Origin: Apostichopus japonicus
Lineage: Eukaryota; Echinodermata; Holothuroidea; Aspidochirotida; Stichopodidae
Reading direction: 5' to 3'
Assembly (NCBI RefSeq): GCF_037975245.1
Contig: NC_092563.1
Span: 1,391,001 to 1,455,000 of the forward strand
Length of the DNA: 64,000 nucleotides
The notes under the pieces are model-generated. The model was not told the origin of the DNA, did no database searches, and saw only the letters and a program-made list of their open reading frames with translations. Made by a program: the position numbers and the translations under genes. Within the stretch, counting starts at the first letter, position 1, and the number at the start of each line of letters is the position of its first letter. This document shows, piece after piece, positions 13,201-24,653 of the stretch.

Positions 13201-16200
13201 AAGCAACGAGGCCTAGCAATTGGGAGATTCGGGTTTCGATCCCGGCTGGGTCTTAGTAAGGTGGATTTTTCATCCAAGAGCAATCTATGGTTTTCTCATC
13301 TGAAATGACTTTCTAATTGAAAAGATCCTAAGTTTGAGTTAAAATGTTGAATTGGAAGCCACTTGACATAAAAGTTGTCATCCATATGCTCTTGCGGGCT
13401 TCTCCCAAGTAAAAATAACTGTCTGATTATTATTATTACTAATTAGAACTTAACAGAATATCTAAATAACATTGTTGTTTATCTCTATTAAAACCTTAAA
13501 CAGATGTACCGAAATTGTGACAAATGGGACATTAGTGTTTGGGATCTACCTTATTAGCATATAATTAATTAATTCACACACAAGTAAAAAAAAATTCTCA
13601 AAATTACTGGAAGAGAGGATGTAAAAGTTCTCAAATAACAATATTCAATTGATTCATACTGCTGGCTGATAGATCAAATTTTAAATTTCCTGTAGTGGAA
13701 TGCAATAGCATAATGCTACCACCCCCATTATTTATTTGTATATGTATCTATTGCCCTCCCCCACCTCCTCAATTTAGATTTATGTATTGTGGAGGTGGGG
13801 TGGTGGAGGAGGGGAGGGAAGTGAGGGCAGTATATAACAACAGAGAATTGCAATACAATAAGACATTAATGTAAATACCTTGCATTGCCTGAGGTCTGTA
13901 AGCTGCAGACATTGTAGGCTGCTGGTTGGGTGTGTTGCCTGGCATCATGGGTGCAGAGCTGGCTTGCATGGAGCTAGCTAAGGGTTGTTGCTGTTGTTGC
14001 TGCTGTTGTTGTTGTTGTTGCTGACTCATCTGTTGCTGGGAATATGGAGGGAAATGGCTGGCAGGGGTCTGGCTGGCCATGTTTGGCTGCTGCATTGGCT
14101 GAGCCTGGGTTTGTGGAGCCATCATGGATCCTGTGACAAGACAAGACAAACAAAATAGTTTGAATGTCTGAAGCATGAACCATTAGGTGTCCGTTTAGAT
14201 AGAGAACATACTGAGGTTCAAAGCTGCATGGAGCAGATTTAGTACAAGGAGGATGAGCCCATATTGACAGCCAACGGAGACACTAATGCCTGGAACAGAT
14301 CGGATGTAGTAAGGCTGGTCTACAACATAAACCAGAAATACTAATAGAGGGTGCACTTGATATAGGATGCACTTGATGTATATTAGAGGGTGCACATCAT
14401 ATACATTAGAGAGGGTATAGTTGATATACGTAATATAGAGGGTGTACATCACATACATTAGAGGGGTGCATTTCATGTATTATAGAGGGTGCACTTCTGA
14501 TGAATTATAAAGGGTGCACTTGATGTATTATAGAGGGTGCATATCACATACATTAGAGGGGTGCATCTGATGAATTATAGAGGATGAGCTTGATGTATTA
14601 TAGAGGGTGCACATCACATACATTAGAGGGGTACATCTGATGAATTATACAGGGTGCACAACAAATACTTTAAAGAGGGTGCATCTGATGAATTATAGAG
14701 GGTGTGGTTGATATAATATAGAGGGTGTGGTTGATATACTATAGAGGGTGTGGTTTATATAATATAGAGTGTGCAACTCCCATATGTCATAGGCAGGGAA
14801 TAGGGTGTTCATATTTTGTGTAGCAGTATTAAAGGCTGTGAATCTTGTCTCTTTTAAACCTACTGTGCATTCATGTGTTAACAACTGCTTTGTACACCTA
14901 TGAACTTGTATAGTAATTTGAACATTTCGCATGCCACATTGCGATGGGATGCCGGATAAACTATTCCCTGATAGGGTGCACTTGATGATATATAGAGGGT
15001 GCACTTCACATACATTATAGGGTGCCCTTGATGCTTTATTAAGGATACACTACATGTGTATTAGAGGGGGCTCCTCATGTATGTAAAGTTCCAACTTCAG
15101 CTGTCTCAGACCCAACCATCATCGCAAATAGACAAATCTCTTCTATGGATATCTTTGTTACAGAAACAAAAGGTAATAACAAATGTCTTACCTTTTAAGA
15201 GAGAAACTTTAAATTCAAAAGTGGGAGTATTTTGTGTGAATGAGTAACGTCAAACTTGACCAAAACACTCTTCCAATTCTCTTTGTTTGTGCAGATCATT
15301 TCAAGAAAAATTACTGTTTTTATCAACAATCATTTTGGTTCAACATTTCCAATGATGTTAATACACTGTTCAGTTACAGCATGAAGAGAAAGCGTGACTT
15401 ACTTTATTCACCATACCTGTGAGTTTAAAAGTAGCAACACTGCTTTTCTTCACTTCAAAGGTCGTTTCTATTATTGTCGTTTTGCAAAGGGAACTTTCTC
15501 TTGAGAATTTGTTTTACAGTCACTCTGCAAAATTCTTTGCAGACATTGAGATAGGTGTCAGGTCTTACCACCAGACAATACCTACTCTCACCATGACAGG
15601 ATTTTGTTCCCCTTTCTGCTGAAATCTAAAATAAACCTACTTTGATTTCCAACTTTATCATCATGAATAACATAATACGATCATGCCAATTTCAGTCTGT
15701 TTATATGTGGTTGTACATTACTTAAACCAACCACAAAAAGCTGTACGATAAATAGAGTCATGTTAGAACTGACAGAAAACTCATCATGTACAGATTTGTC
15801 TAAAAGAAGAAGTTGATCTAAGAGATTAAGGATTTTACTCTCACCAACTTGCTTAGGACAACAAGGATAATTAGGGTTCAAATGTTCAATTCATTCTCAA
15901 GGATAGCCTCGGGACTGAAACAGAGAAGACCTAGTGAAAAGAGCTCTTTTTAAAAAATAAAGGTTTGCTACATTTTTTTTCTTCTTCTGTTTTTATTAGA
16001 CAGAAAAAAAAGGAACGTGCATCAGTTACACAGTGTTGCATATGTATTCCAGACAATTCAATATAAATTGTTTGTCATGGATTACCTTGCTGCATCGGAG
16101 GGTTCTGACGACCGTAGTAATTCCCCGGCATCCCTTGCTGCTGTTGCTGCGGCGACATGTTGCTAGGCGGCTCTGTATAATTAGGCATGTTACTGGATGG

Positions 16201-19200
16201 TGTGGAATTATTCACTGAAGAAGACACTGTTTGACCTGGTGCCATATTAGTGCTATCTCCTCCTTGTTGAGGTACACCTATGTGGTCAAAGGTCAAATGT
16301 ACCAATGCTGATGTCCAAGATCATCATAATAACACACAGGTGGGAGAAGGTTTAGTACATATAAACACAGAAAAGCAAAGATTGAAATAGACGGAACATT
16401 GATGGAAAGCTCTCCGGAGATTTCCGACCAAACCTAGAATTTGTTTTAACAGTTACGATGAAAAGAAGACAATACACTACTTGAACGACAAACAATGACA
16501 GCAGCCCACGAATAAAAAAAATAATAATGTTATCCTTCGACTGTGAGAAATATTAGTGTTAAGAAGGTGATTTAATCATATCTAAAAGGGAACAGATTTG
16601 TGGACGAGAGTAAAGATGGAGTTTGCGAGATGATTATACAGCCACAGCAGAAGTACTGCCTTTGAACACTGCTGACTATAATGACAAAGTGATTGTGACA
16701 TACACTTATACATTTAACACACCCTTCCAGGTCTGATTCCTAGTCCAGAAGTGAAGTCTCATGAATATGCATTTGCATCTTACATCCACATCAATTGACC
16801 TGTATGAAGGTTGCGATCACATATATGAATATTAACAGAGTCTGTTTGCCTTGAGTCAACATACACTAACACAGTCAAGTTTCCTTTCTGACAAATCCAA
16901 AAACTTGGATATATACAGTATTAATCAACTAGGTTTTTCCCTGTTTATATTCGGTATGCTAGCACAAACAGTAACAACCTATTTATAAAATGGCGCCATC
17001 TATTAAAATTTGAATATTTTAACTGACTACTCTGCAAGCAAGGCAGAAAGTTGAGATCTTTAATGGACAGAGAGAGAGAGGTTTCCTGAAATTACTTTCT
17101 ACTGTTTATTAAGACATGGTTACAAAAACAAAGGTTAGTTGGATTGATCTATTGGAGCTGAAAATCACCATAATTGCATTAGCAAATTTGAAGTGATGAA
17201 CAAGCTGAAAAATTGCAGCTCAAAATTTAAACTCACATATCATGTCTGATCATGCGTCAATTTAATAATCATTTATTGATTAATTCATCATTCATTATGC
17301 TACTTCTTTTTTTCTTCTGTATAAAGTACATATTAACACATGCACAAATTTAGGTTGTCACTTGATAGTTACCGCAACAATGCCTTCACTAAGTTTGAAA
17401 CAGAAATGTGAAAAACACGAAATATGCTCAACAAATCTACTTAGATCCATTTCAGGCTAGACAGAACGAAGGTAGCACAGAACGAAGGTAGCTGCAATGA
17501 TACTAGATATCTGATTACAGTATCTATTAAAGACTGTTTTACACATGCAAAGTTGTAGTTAGTTTAAGCAGACAAAACAACAAAGGTGTTATTTATGAAA
17601 CAGATGTGTCTGATACACACACACAAATGATAAAAATATTAAAAAAGGTATAAAAAAAGAAGAAGAAGAAGGCACAAAGTGAACAGAATCTGCTAGATTT
17701 GTAAGTGTGCTCTTTGTGACATGATTACATGACATTTGTAAAGAATGGACAGTTGTTCCTACCTTTAAATGAACCAGCATTGGCAACCTGTGGGGTACTC
17801 GGTCCACTTTGATGAGAAGTGGTATTTGTTTCCGACGTTGGCGTCGGTGCGACCATGCTCGCTGGCGTCATCCCATTCGGCTGATTGGGTAAGTTTGGAT
17901 TGGTGTGGACTGGTGGTGGATTTGAGGTTCCTTGAGACACATTTGACCCCGAGTGTCCACCGGGTCCAGCAGGGGGACCCTGTGGTCCAGAGGGAGGACC
18001 CTGTGGTCCAGCTGACGGTGCTCCCATTGGTGTCCCGCCTGGTTGTGCTGGGTTCTAGCAGAGATAGGGTATGGACAAAATATGAAGCTACATGCATAAT
18101 TCATAGATTCAAAACACAAGTAAAAAAATCTGGAATAAAACGTATTTTGTGATATTGTTTGCACGCTTTATACAACCGTACGATGCTTCACTACCGACGT
18201 CAGAATAGGTGAATGAGGGAGATAAATGCATGCTAGAGTAATACTGTAACAAAGACACAAAGTATCCAGTATTTTGTGCAATCCCTGTATCCCATCAGAT
18301 TCATAAAACATATTAACTAAAAGCAAGGGATGATATAACCCACAGATATACTCTTCAATCATGGTAGCAGTAATTTCACGACATTTAAAAACTAATGTGA
18401 AAATATAGAGGAAAGAGGTTCAACAAACAGTCTTTCAATAAACAAGACAAGCTAAAGATGAATTGATGAACAATCCGAAAAGTATTAAATGTTTACTGCA
18501 CATACAGTAGTATTATAGAATTTATGTCATTGGAAAAATGAAAATTTTGGTTATTCTGATTTTCACACTTCTAAAGTAAACAGTCTGGAACCCTCTTTTA
18601 AAGTTACATTGACGGTGCTGTACCAATCCCCAGCCCTAGCTTATTTCATACCAATTTCATACACAAAACACAGAAGCCATTCAACACCATTTGTGTTGAA
18701 AAATTTGACATGCACAAAATGTAAATATGCAAAACGTTCGAAGCAATCAGAATACTAAGGATTTTGTATTGATAATCGTTTAGCTTCAGAGGAGTTGACT
18801 TGATGGTATGCTTGGTAGAATAACTGTCTACAACATAACATGATATATTTCGTCCCTCGAGTGAACGTTTGGGAAAAATTGTCTGCCAGTTTACAACATG
18901 CAAAAGTAAAAGTTGAAATTGATGTGACAATTCAAATATTTCCTTCATGAGTGTAAATAATGTTACCACATGATAAATATTTTCCCTTTCCTAAAATTTC
19001 TTTTAACTTACTGTTTATAACAAACCATTAACTATATATAAATAATTTTGAAAGAGCAAACAAGGTTTGGCGAGAATGGGGTTCAAACCAGGTGAGCTCA
19101 GGGTTGCACGTCCTAGTGTGCTGTACCAACTGTGTTTTCTTCTGTTGATTTACCATTTAGAACAATTTCTAAAAACTTTTTGCAGAACTTTCATTGCACA

Positions 19201-21042
19201 CAATATTTAAATCCTGCATTTTTATTACCTGTAAGAGTTGTTGCATGCTACTGTGGTTAGAGTCAGCCAACGTCGCTAAATAAACCAGGTTGCGATGTAA
19301 AAGTTGCTGGATGCTGCAGGGGATAACAAAAACGATTGCACTGGGCATTCAGCTTCATGAAATTTTAACCCTAACACCAATTATTACCGTATCCCTGTCA
19401 GCAAAAATATCAATTCTCTCCCCGGTGTTTGAACTGGCATAAAAGCCTCATTTACGCATGAACATACCGATTCCAAACCCTACACTAAGTCTCCCCCCCC
19501 CCCCCCCCCGTACTATTGTGTTCTGCTACATGGAAACATAATTTGAGAGAGAGAGCAAGAGCCTGACATTAGGTAATGCAATGGGTAATGGTGTTAGGCA
19601 TACAGTAATGTTAGTCCAGCATACAGCCTAGTAATGTACTGTAATGAATGGAAAGATAAATATGTCGGCCAGCACATGCGACCGATTAAAGTTTCGGGTA
19701 TGTGGCAAGAGATATGTTGAGATAGTGAGAATCACTCTCCCATTAAAAACTAATAACAAATACATACACAGCCCTGATATGGGTCATGGTTTGGACCTGG
19801 GTTACAACAATGTTGGCTGGGTACCTGGTGTAAACACTAAACAAACATGCAGTGTCAATACAAGATATCAACAGTACTTAGTAGACTATAAGTATTGAGA
19901 AACATTAAGGACTAACAGTGTGCAACAATTTTGAACGTTCTCTTTAAAAAAATCGATAATCCGTAATGTTAGTATTTTATAGTTTGTTTACTGATAGCCT
20001 TATATCATTCCCATGGACTTTACTTATGGTATTTGTTTTCTCATGTAAATCAAAAAAGAAAGAGGATGACACATTTGTTCTCATAATTCTAAGCAATTTT
20101 GGGCAAGCAACTGTAGTTTTCACAGGAAAACAGAAATGGCTAAAGTAGGTCTCACCACTGACCAAAGTCAATGTTATAAATTTGCTAAAGTGATGTACTT
20201 ACTGTGTGGCATCATTGGACCTTCCCTTGCCTTGATAATCAACAATTGTTTGAATCAATTGATTGTTTTCATCCAGCATCTAGAAAGTGAAGTGTCAAAG
20301 TCAATTAAGAAAATATGGTGGTCATTCCCCTCTGGCACCTTACTACAGTATCATTTTATAAGCATTATGTACAGTATCTACACACAGTGACACTTATATG
20401 TACACTTGAACCAATAAAGCCAGTACATATTATGTTGACGACTGCTTTGCAAACCTCTTTTCTTATAATAATATCATGAGCTTCAGATCTGAATTCCTAT
20501 ACTAGTAATATAATAGTAATAAAATAAAAATCGTAGTAAATCATAGCAAAAGCATGAAATTTAGCTGTAGAGTCTGTATGAGAGCTAAGGTATTTATGTT
20601 GCAAGTTTACAGTTAAGGTAAAATTAAGTATGAAAGACTTGGCATATTGTCTCCAAATAGAGTAGGCCTAAGGCAAGACCATGCATTTGCCTGCAGCAAA
20701 CATTTTGTGGGTTTTTTCACAAATATTGGGAGATTTTATCCAAAATAAGCTACAACTGTAAATTAATGGACTGACAAACCAACAGGAGCCCATCCTACAC
20801 TAAGATATAATTGTTAAGCAGAGGCCTAACGTTTGTCTCAAATTAGAACGCAAACAAGACGAAGGCCTAACGTTAAGCCTAGCCTTGTACCGACTGCAAT
20901 ATTCAATATGCTACTGCAGTCCTTAGACCTATCTTGGACAATGTATAGCAACAAACGTCGCAATTTTAGTTACTTTCTGGATTGCAGCAGGATCTGCGGA
21001 AGGTTTCCCTCGATTTCTCCCTGAAACAAATGTCATCGACAT
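10219..21042 (-). CDS. SS18: SS18 homologue, SNH-domain subunit of the BAF (SWI/SNF) chromatin-remodelling complex
   Basis: Seven coding exons on the minus strand, all with GT-AG borders and matching phases: 21042-20974, 20279-20203, 19313-19229, 18054-17763, 16277-16086, 14130-13879, 10523-10219. Together they give 423 codons plus stop, close to the 418 aa of human SS18. Exons 1-3 encode the SNH domain; visible motifs include MLDENNQLIQ, VDYQGKGR and LLHRNLVYLATLADSN. Then follow Pro/Gly/Ser/Thr-rich exons, a Met/Gln-rich exon with a 13-Gln tract, and a C-terminal QPGY-type exon (SYNPQYP, GQPYGGYNQ, ending YRGGYPQ). In vertebrates SS18 is a nuclear coactivator that binds the BAF ATPase through the SNH region. 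The start is the ATG opening MSMTFVSGRNRGKPSADPAAIQK, which aligns with the N-terminus of the family. SS18L1/CREST is the vertebrate paralogue; one copy in an invertebrate is expected to represent both. Confidence 0.93.
10620..11300. repeat. Dispersed 'TTGACCTC' repeat units in SS18 intron 6
   Basis: Degenerate copies of the unit carrying 'ATGACCCTTGACCTACAC' and 'GGTGACCTTATATGACCTTT', related to the family seen at 7945-9030, 31205-31800, 35890-36270 and 60240-60960. No coding potential. Confidence 0.45.
12015..12834. mobile_element. hAT-like non-autonomous element with perfect 8-bp target duplication
   Basis: The left end CCTTGGTTTTCAACC and right end GGTTGAAAACCACGG are inverted repeats with one mismatch. 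Both are flanked by ATTTAAAG (12007-12014 and 12835-12842), a perfect 8-bp duplication as made by hAT transposases. Subterminal 'GCGAGCCC/GGGCCCGCGAGCCC' blocks occur near both ends. Length is 820 bp with no transposase, sitting in SS18 intron 6. Confidence 0.92.
12931..13077. repeat. Minisatellite, 19-bp unit, about 7.7 copies
   Basis: The unit GTCCCGTACGTCAAGTGTT is repeated head to tail, with a GTCCC/GACCC variant in the middle copies and one CpG decay (GTACAT). It lies in SS18 intron 6. There is no spacer between units, so it is not a CRISPR-like array. Confidence 0.95.
13160..13445 (+). repeat. tRNA-derived SINE
   Basis: A tRNA-like head has an A-box region GGGGCCAAGTGGATAAAGG (about 13170-13188) and a B box GGTTTCGATCC (13232-13242). 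These resemble a tRNA gene of the Leu/Ser type with a long variable arm. The head is followed by an unrelated body of about 170 bp and a tail of ATTATTATTATTA. Head, body and simple tail together mean a SINE rather than a functional tRNA gene; the acceptor stem does not close. Confidence 0.75.
14335..15075. repeat. Higher-order minisatellite in SS18 intron 5
   Basis: Units of about 24 bp built on TATAGAGGGTGCACTTGATG alternate with ATTAGAGGGTGCACATCACATAC, giving a longer composite period. The array is interrupted by about 200 bp of unrelated sequence (about 14770-14965) and resumes to about 15075. It lies between SS18 coding exons 5 and 6. It is non-coding; the short minus-strand open frames over it are repeat translations. 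Confidence 0.8.
19067..19145 (-). repeat. tRNA-like SINE head (degenerate)
   Basis: On the minus strand an A-box-like TTGGTACAGCAC is followed about 35 bases later by a B-box-like GGTTTGAACCCC. The spacing fits a tRNA-derived promoter, but the acceptor stem is not intact and no clear body or tail is seen. I therefore call it a SINE relic in SS18 intron 3, not a tRNA gene. Confidence 0.45.
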
Positions 21043-21196
21043 GTTGCTTCGAATGGTGTTTGAAAACTTGGGTCAGTAATGGGAAATACTACTTTCTTGA
21101 CTGTTCAATTTGCGTTGTGGACAAAGATAGCAGACTTCTCTGACTATAGACCGGTACCAAAGCAATGATTGGGTGAGGGGAAGAGAAACGCTCGTA
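21043..21196 (-). promoter_or_regulatory. SS18 5' flank / probable 5' UTR and promoter-proximal region
   Basis: This is the only 154 bp between the SS18 start codon and the neighbouring inverted-repeat element. I see no unambiguous TATA box. The assignment rests on position alone. Confidence 0.35.
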
Positions 21197-21711
21197 TGGA
21201 ACGCCATTTTAACATTTATATCTCTGATTCATTTATGGGTATCTCTAATTCATTTGCACATATCTCTAATTCATTCTAGGATATCTCTAATTCATTCTAG
21301 GATATCTCTAATTCATTTCCAGATATCTCTAATTCATTTCCAGATATCTCTAATTCATTTCCAGATATCAATAATGTAAACATATTTGAGATATTAGAAA
21401 TTGAATTCGACATATCAAGAATTCGATTTAGAGATATCCAAACTTGAATTAGAGATATCTGGAATATAATTAGGTTGGCATACTACTATTATAATCTATA
21501 TCAATCCGCCCGGATGTTCAGGAAAAGTGCCAAAAAGCAGCAAGAGAACATCATTTTTGACCTGTTATCAATAATGATCTAGTTTATTGTAGCTTCCATG
21601 TCGAAGAGCATGAATGTTAGTACATGTGGTGAGAAATTTGGGTCAATTGAGGCAATTTTAGACCCATTTAGGCCTCCCAGGTGCAGCCTACGGAAATTGT
21701 TTACTACTGAG

Positions 21712-21727
21712 TGAAGAGGTTTATTTT
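21712..21727. repeat. LINE target-site duplication, left copy
   Basis: TGAAGAGGTTTATTTT, with partner TGAAGGGGTTTATTTT at 23973-23988 (one mismatch). It brackets the LINE exactly: the left copy abuts the truncated 5' end and the right copy begins four bases after the ORF2 stop codon. Confidence 0.7.
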
Positions 21728-23972
21728 GAGAGGTGCTGATGTTGCAAGTGACCACCAGCTTGTAAGAACTCAAATAAAGCTTAAACTCAAGAAACAAGAC
21801 AAGAAAGCCAATCCAAGAATGAAATACGATGTGAGCAAATTGCAGAACCCAGCAATTAAGAACCAATTTTCAGTGGAACTCAAGAACAAATTTGCTGTGC
21901 TTGAAGCAGTATCGGACGATGTAGACATTGAAGCAAAATGGGACAATTTCAATAATGCATTTAACCAGTCAGCTAAAGAAGTTCTAGGAACTAGAAAGAG
22001 GAAACAGAAGCCATGGATAGGTGTCGAATCATGGAAGAAAGTAGAAGAGAGAAAACATATGAAAATTGAAAATGCGAAATCCATCAGAATTAAACAGCAA
22101 CTCCAAGCAGAACACAAGGCTAAAGATAAAGAAGTCAAATCAAGCATGAGATCAGATAAGAGAAAGTGGGTGGATAGTTTGGCAGGTGATGCACAACGAG
22201 CAGCTGAAAATGGTCAAATGAAAACTCTATATGAATTAACAAAAACTATTTGCAATGAGAAACCTCGTCATGCAACAGGAGTAAAAGATAAGCAAGGCAA
22301 TATCATTACAGACGAGGAGGGAAAAAGGACAAGGTGGAAAGCACATTTTGAGGAAATTCTGAACAGAGATATCCCAACAAACCCTGTGGAAAAGATAAGT
22401 GATGTTCTACCAGAATTAGAAACCATTGACACCACACCAGTGATTAAAGCAGAAGTAAGGAATGCAATTAAAAAGTTGAAAAATGGAAAGGCAGGAGGAG
22501 TGGATATGTTAACGCCTGAATTGTTAAAAGCAGACATAGATACAACAGCCAACAAGTTACACAGCATTATATGTGATATCTGGGATCAAGAAAAAATACC
22601 AAAAGACTGGAAGAAAGGTCTAATCGTGAAATTACCGAAGAAAGGAGACTTAACTGAGTGCGGAAACTGGCGAGGGATAACATTGCTGCCTATTGCAAGC
22701 AAGATACTGGAAAGAATTGTTATTGACAGAATTAAAAATAGGCATTGATAAGAAACTTAGACCAGAACAAGCAGGATTTCGCCAAGGAAAGAGCACAACT
22801 GAACAGATCTTCATACTGAGAAATATTATTGAACAATCCATTGAGTGGCAATCTTCATTATACATAAATTTTATCGACTATGAAAAGGCTTTTGATTCGA
22901 TTCATCGGGACAGTTTGTGGGAGATCATGAGGCAATACGGCATACCAGGGAAAATCATCAACATAGTCAAACTAATGTATTCAGACAGTGTGTGTGCAGT
23001 GTTAGATGACGGCGAAGTAACAGAGTGGTTCCAACTAAAGACGGGGGTAAAGCAAGGATGCGTATAATGTACGGATTTCTGTTTCTTGTTGTGATTGACT
23101 GGATGATGAGAGAGACTACCAAAGACAACAACACAGGGATCAGGTGGCAGATGACGTCTAAGCTTGAAGATCTAGACTTTGCAGATGACATCGCGCTCCT
23201 ATCTTCCAGCCATTCTCAAATTCAAAAGAAAACAAACAGTATAACTGGTCTTGTGAGTAGAGTTGGACTTAAAGTAAACAAAAAGAAGACAAAGATCATG
23301 AGAATGAATAACAAGACTAGAGGGATGCAGTTAAAATAGAAGAGGATGACATAGATGATGTGAATGAATTTGCAAACTTAGGTGCAATAGTAAGCAAAGA
23401 AGGAGGTGGAGAGAGGGAAATGAATAGCAGAATAAACAAGGCAAGAGTTGCATTTACTAAATTGAACAAGATATGGAGATCCAAACAGTACGGAAGAAAA
23501 ACCAAAATCAAGCTATACAAAACTTTGGTAAGACCAGTACTTCTTTATGGTTGCGAAACGTGGAAAATGAACAAAAGTGATGAAAATAGACTGGATTCCT
23601 TCCAATACCAGTGTTTGAAGAAGGCACTACAAATATTCTGGCCCAATATCATTTCAATGGATGAGCTCAATGAATACACCCAAACTGCAAGAATAAGTCA
23701 AGAAGTCAAAAGAAGAAGATGGAATTGGATTGGTCATGTTTTAAGGAAACCAAATGATCACCATTGTATGATTGCCCTGACATGGCGGCCAGAAGGGAAG
23801 CGGAAAGTTGGCAGACCAAAAACAACGTGGAGGAGGATAGTGGAAAGAGAAAGAAAGCAAGGCGGGTGGAAGACTTGGAATGAGGCAAGGGAAAGTGCAC
23901 GAGACAGGGACAAGTGGAAACAGAGCGTGATGGCCTTATGTGCCACAAGGCACGAAGAGGATAGATGAGAGA
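21728..23972 (+). pseudogene. 5'-truncated, frameshifted LINE (endonuclease remnant + reverse transcriptase)
   Basis: Open frames at 21711-22748, 22693-23067, 23025-23339 and 23360-23968 follow one another in different frames and together form one non-LTR retrotransposon ORF2. The order is the last residues of an APE-type endonuclease (RGADVASDHQLV), then a linker and the RT fingers (KNGKAGGVDMLTPELL). Next come RT palm motifs (DYEKAFDSIHRDSLW; GVKQGC; LDFADDIALLS) and a C-terminal region (KRRRWNWIGHVLRK, LCATRHEEDR). At least three frameshifts separate these pieces, so it is dead. The type resembles RTE-like elements; the exact clade is uncertain. It is flanked by a 16-bp direct repeat (21712-21727 and 23973-23988) matching at 15 positions, which marks the insertion. 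Confidence 0.85.
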
Positions 23973-24653
23973 TGAAGGGGTTTATTTTACAAGTGACGAA
24001 AACTCCCTGCTCGGATAGCAAAAAATCTACATGGTCATGATACGGAAAATTGATCGTGCCATGAAAAGGCCAACTTGTCAGCTTTCAGGTGATGGGTAGC
24101 GTTTAGCTAGTGAGCCTGCTTCTATCTACACTTAGAGACCACATTACTTTTGTGATTTAGTGTGTTAGTCATTGGGGCTTTTAATTGGCGTATGCTACTT
24201 AAGAGATATCCAAAATATAATTAGATATTGAATATCTCTAATTCGAATTCTTGATATCTTGAATTCTATTTTGGATATCTCAAATTCGAATTCTTGATCT
24301 CTCTAATTCAATTTTGGATATCTCTAATTCAATTGGATATCTCTAATTCGAATTCTTGATATCTCGAATTCGATTTTGGATATTTCGCCATCAATTCAAG
24401 ATATCTTAAATAATGATTCCATTTTTGATATTTTTAATATATTTCTTGATATCTTAAAATCAATTTGAGATATCTTAAATAAAATTCAAGATATCGAAAA
24501 TGCAATTTCTGATATCTCGAATTGAATTGGAGATATCTTAAATAATTAGAAATATCCTCAATTTAATTCGAGATATCTGAAATTAGTAGCAGATATCTCG
24601 AATTAAATTGAAGATATCTCTTATAATTGAATAAATGTTAACATGGCGTTCCA

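Larger units (their letters stand above)
21197..24653. mobile_element. Foldback/TIR element with ATATCTC-array arms, interrupted by a LINE
   Basis: The outermost sequences are inverted copies: TGGAACGCCATTTTAACATTTAT at the left and its near-complement at 24631-24653. Both arms (about 21197-21480 and 24205-24653) consist of reiterated ATATCTCTAATTC or GATATCTCGAATTC words. The left flank of the terminal repeat is TA and the right flank is AT, so a target duplication is not clear. Removing the inserted LINE (21728-23972 plus one target copy) leaves an element of about 1.2 kb. No transposase is visible. Confidence 0.7.

Noticed and set aside
13170-13245. tRNA gene
   Set aside because: A and B boxes are present but the acceptor stem does not pair, and a SINE body with ATT tail follows. 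The heads at 1551 and 19067 were rejected as tRNA genes for the same reason.
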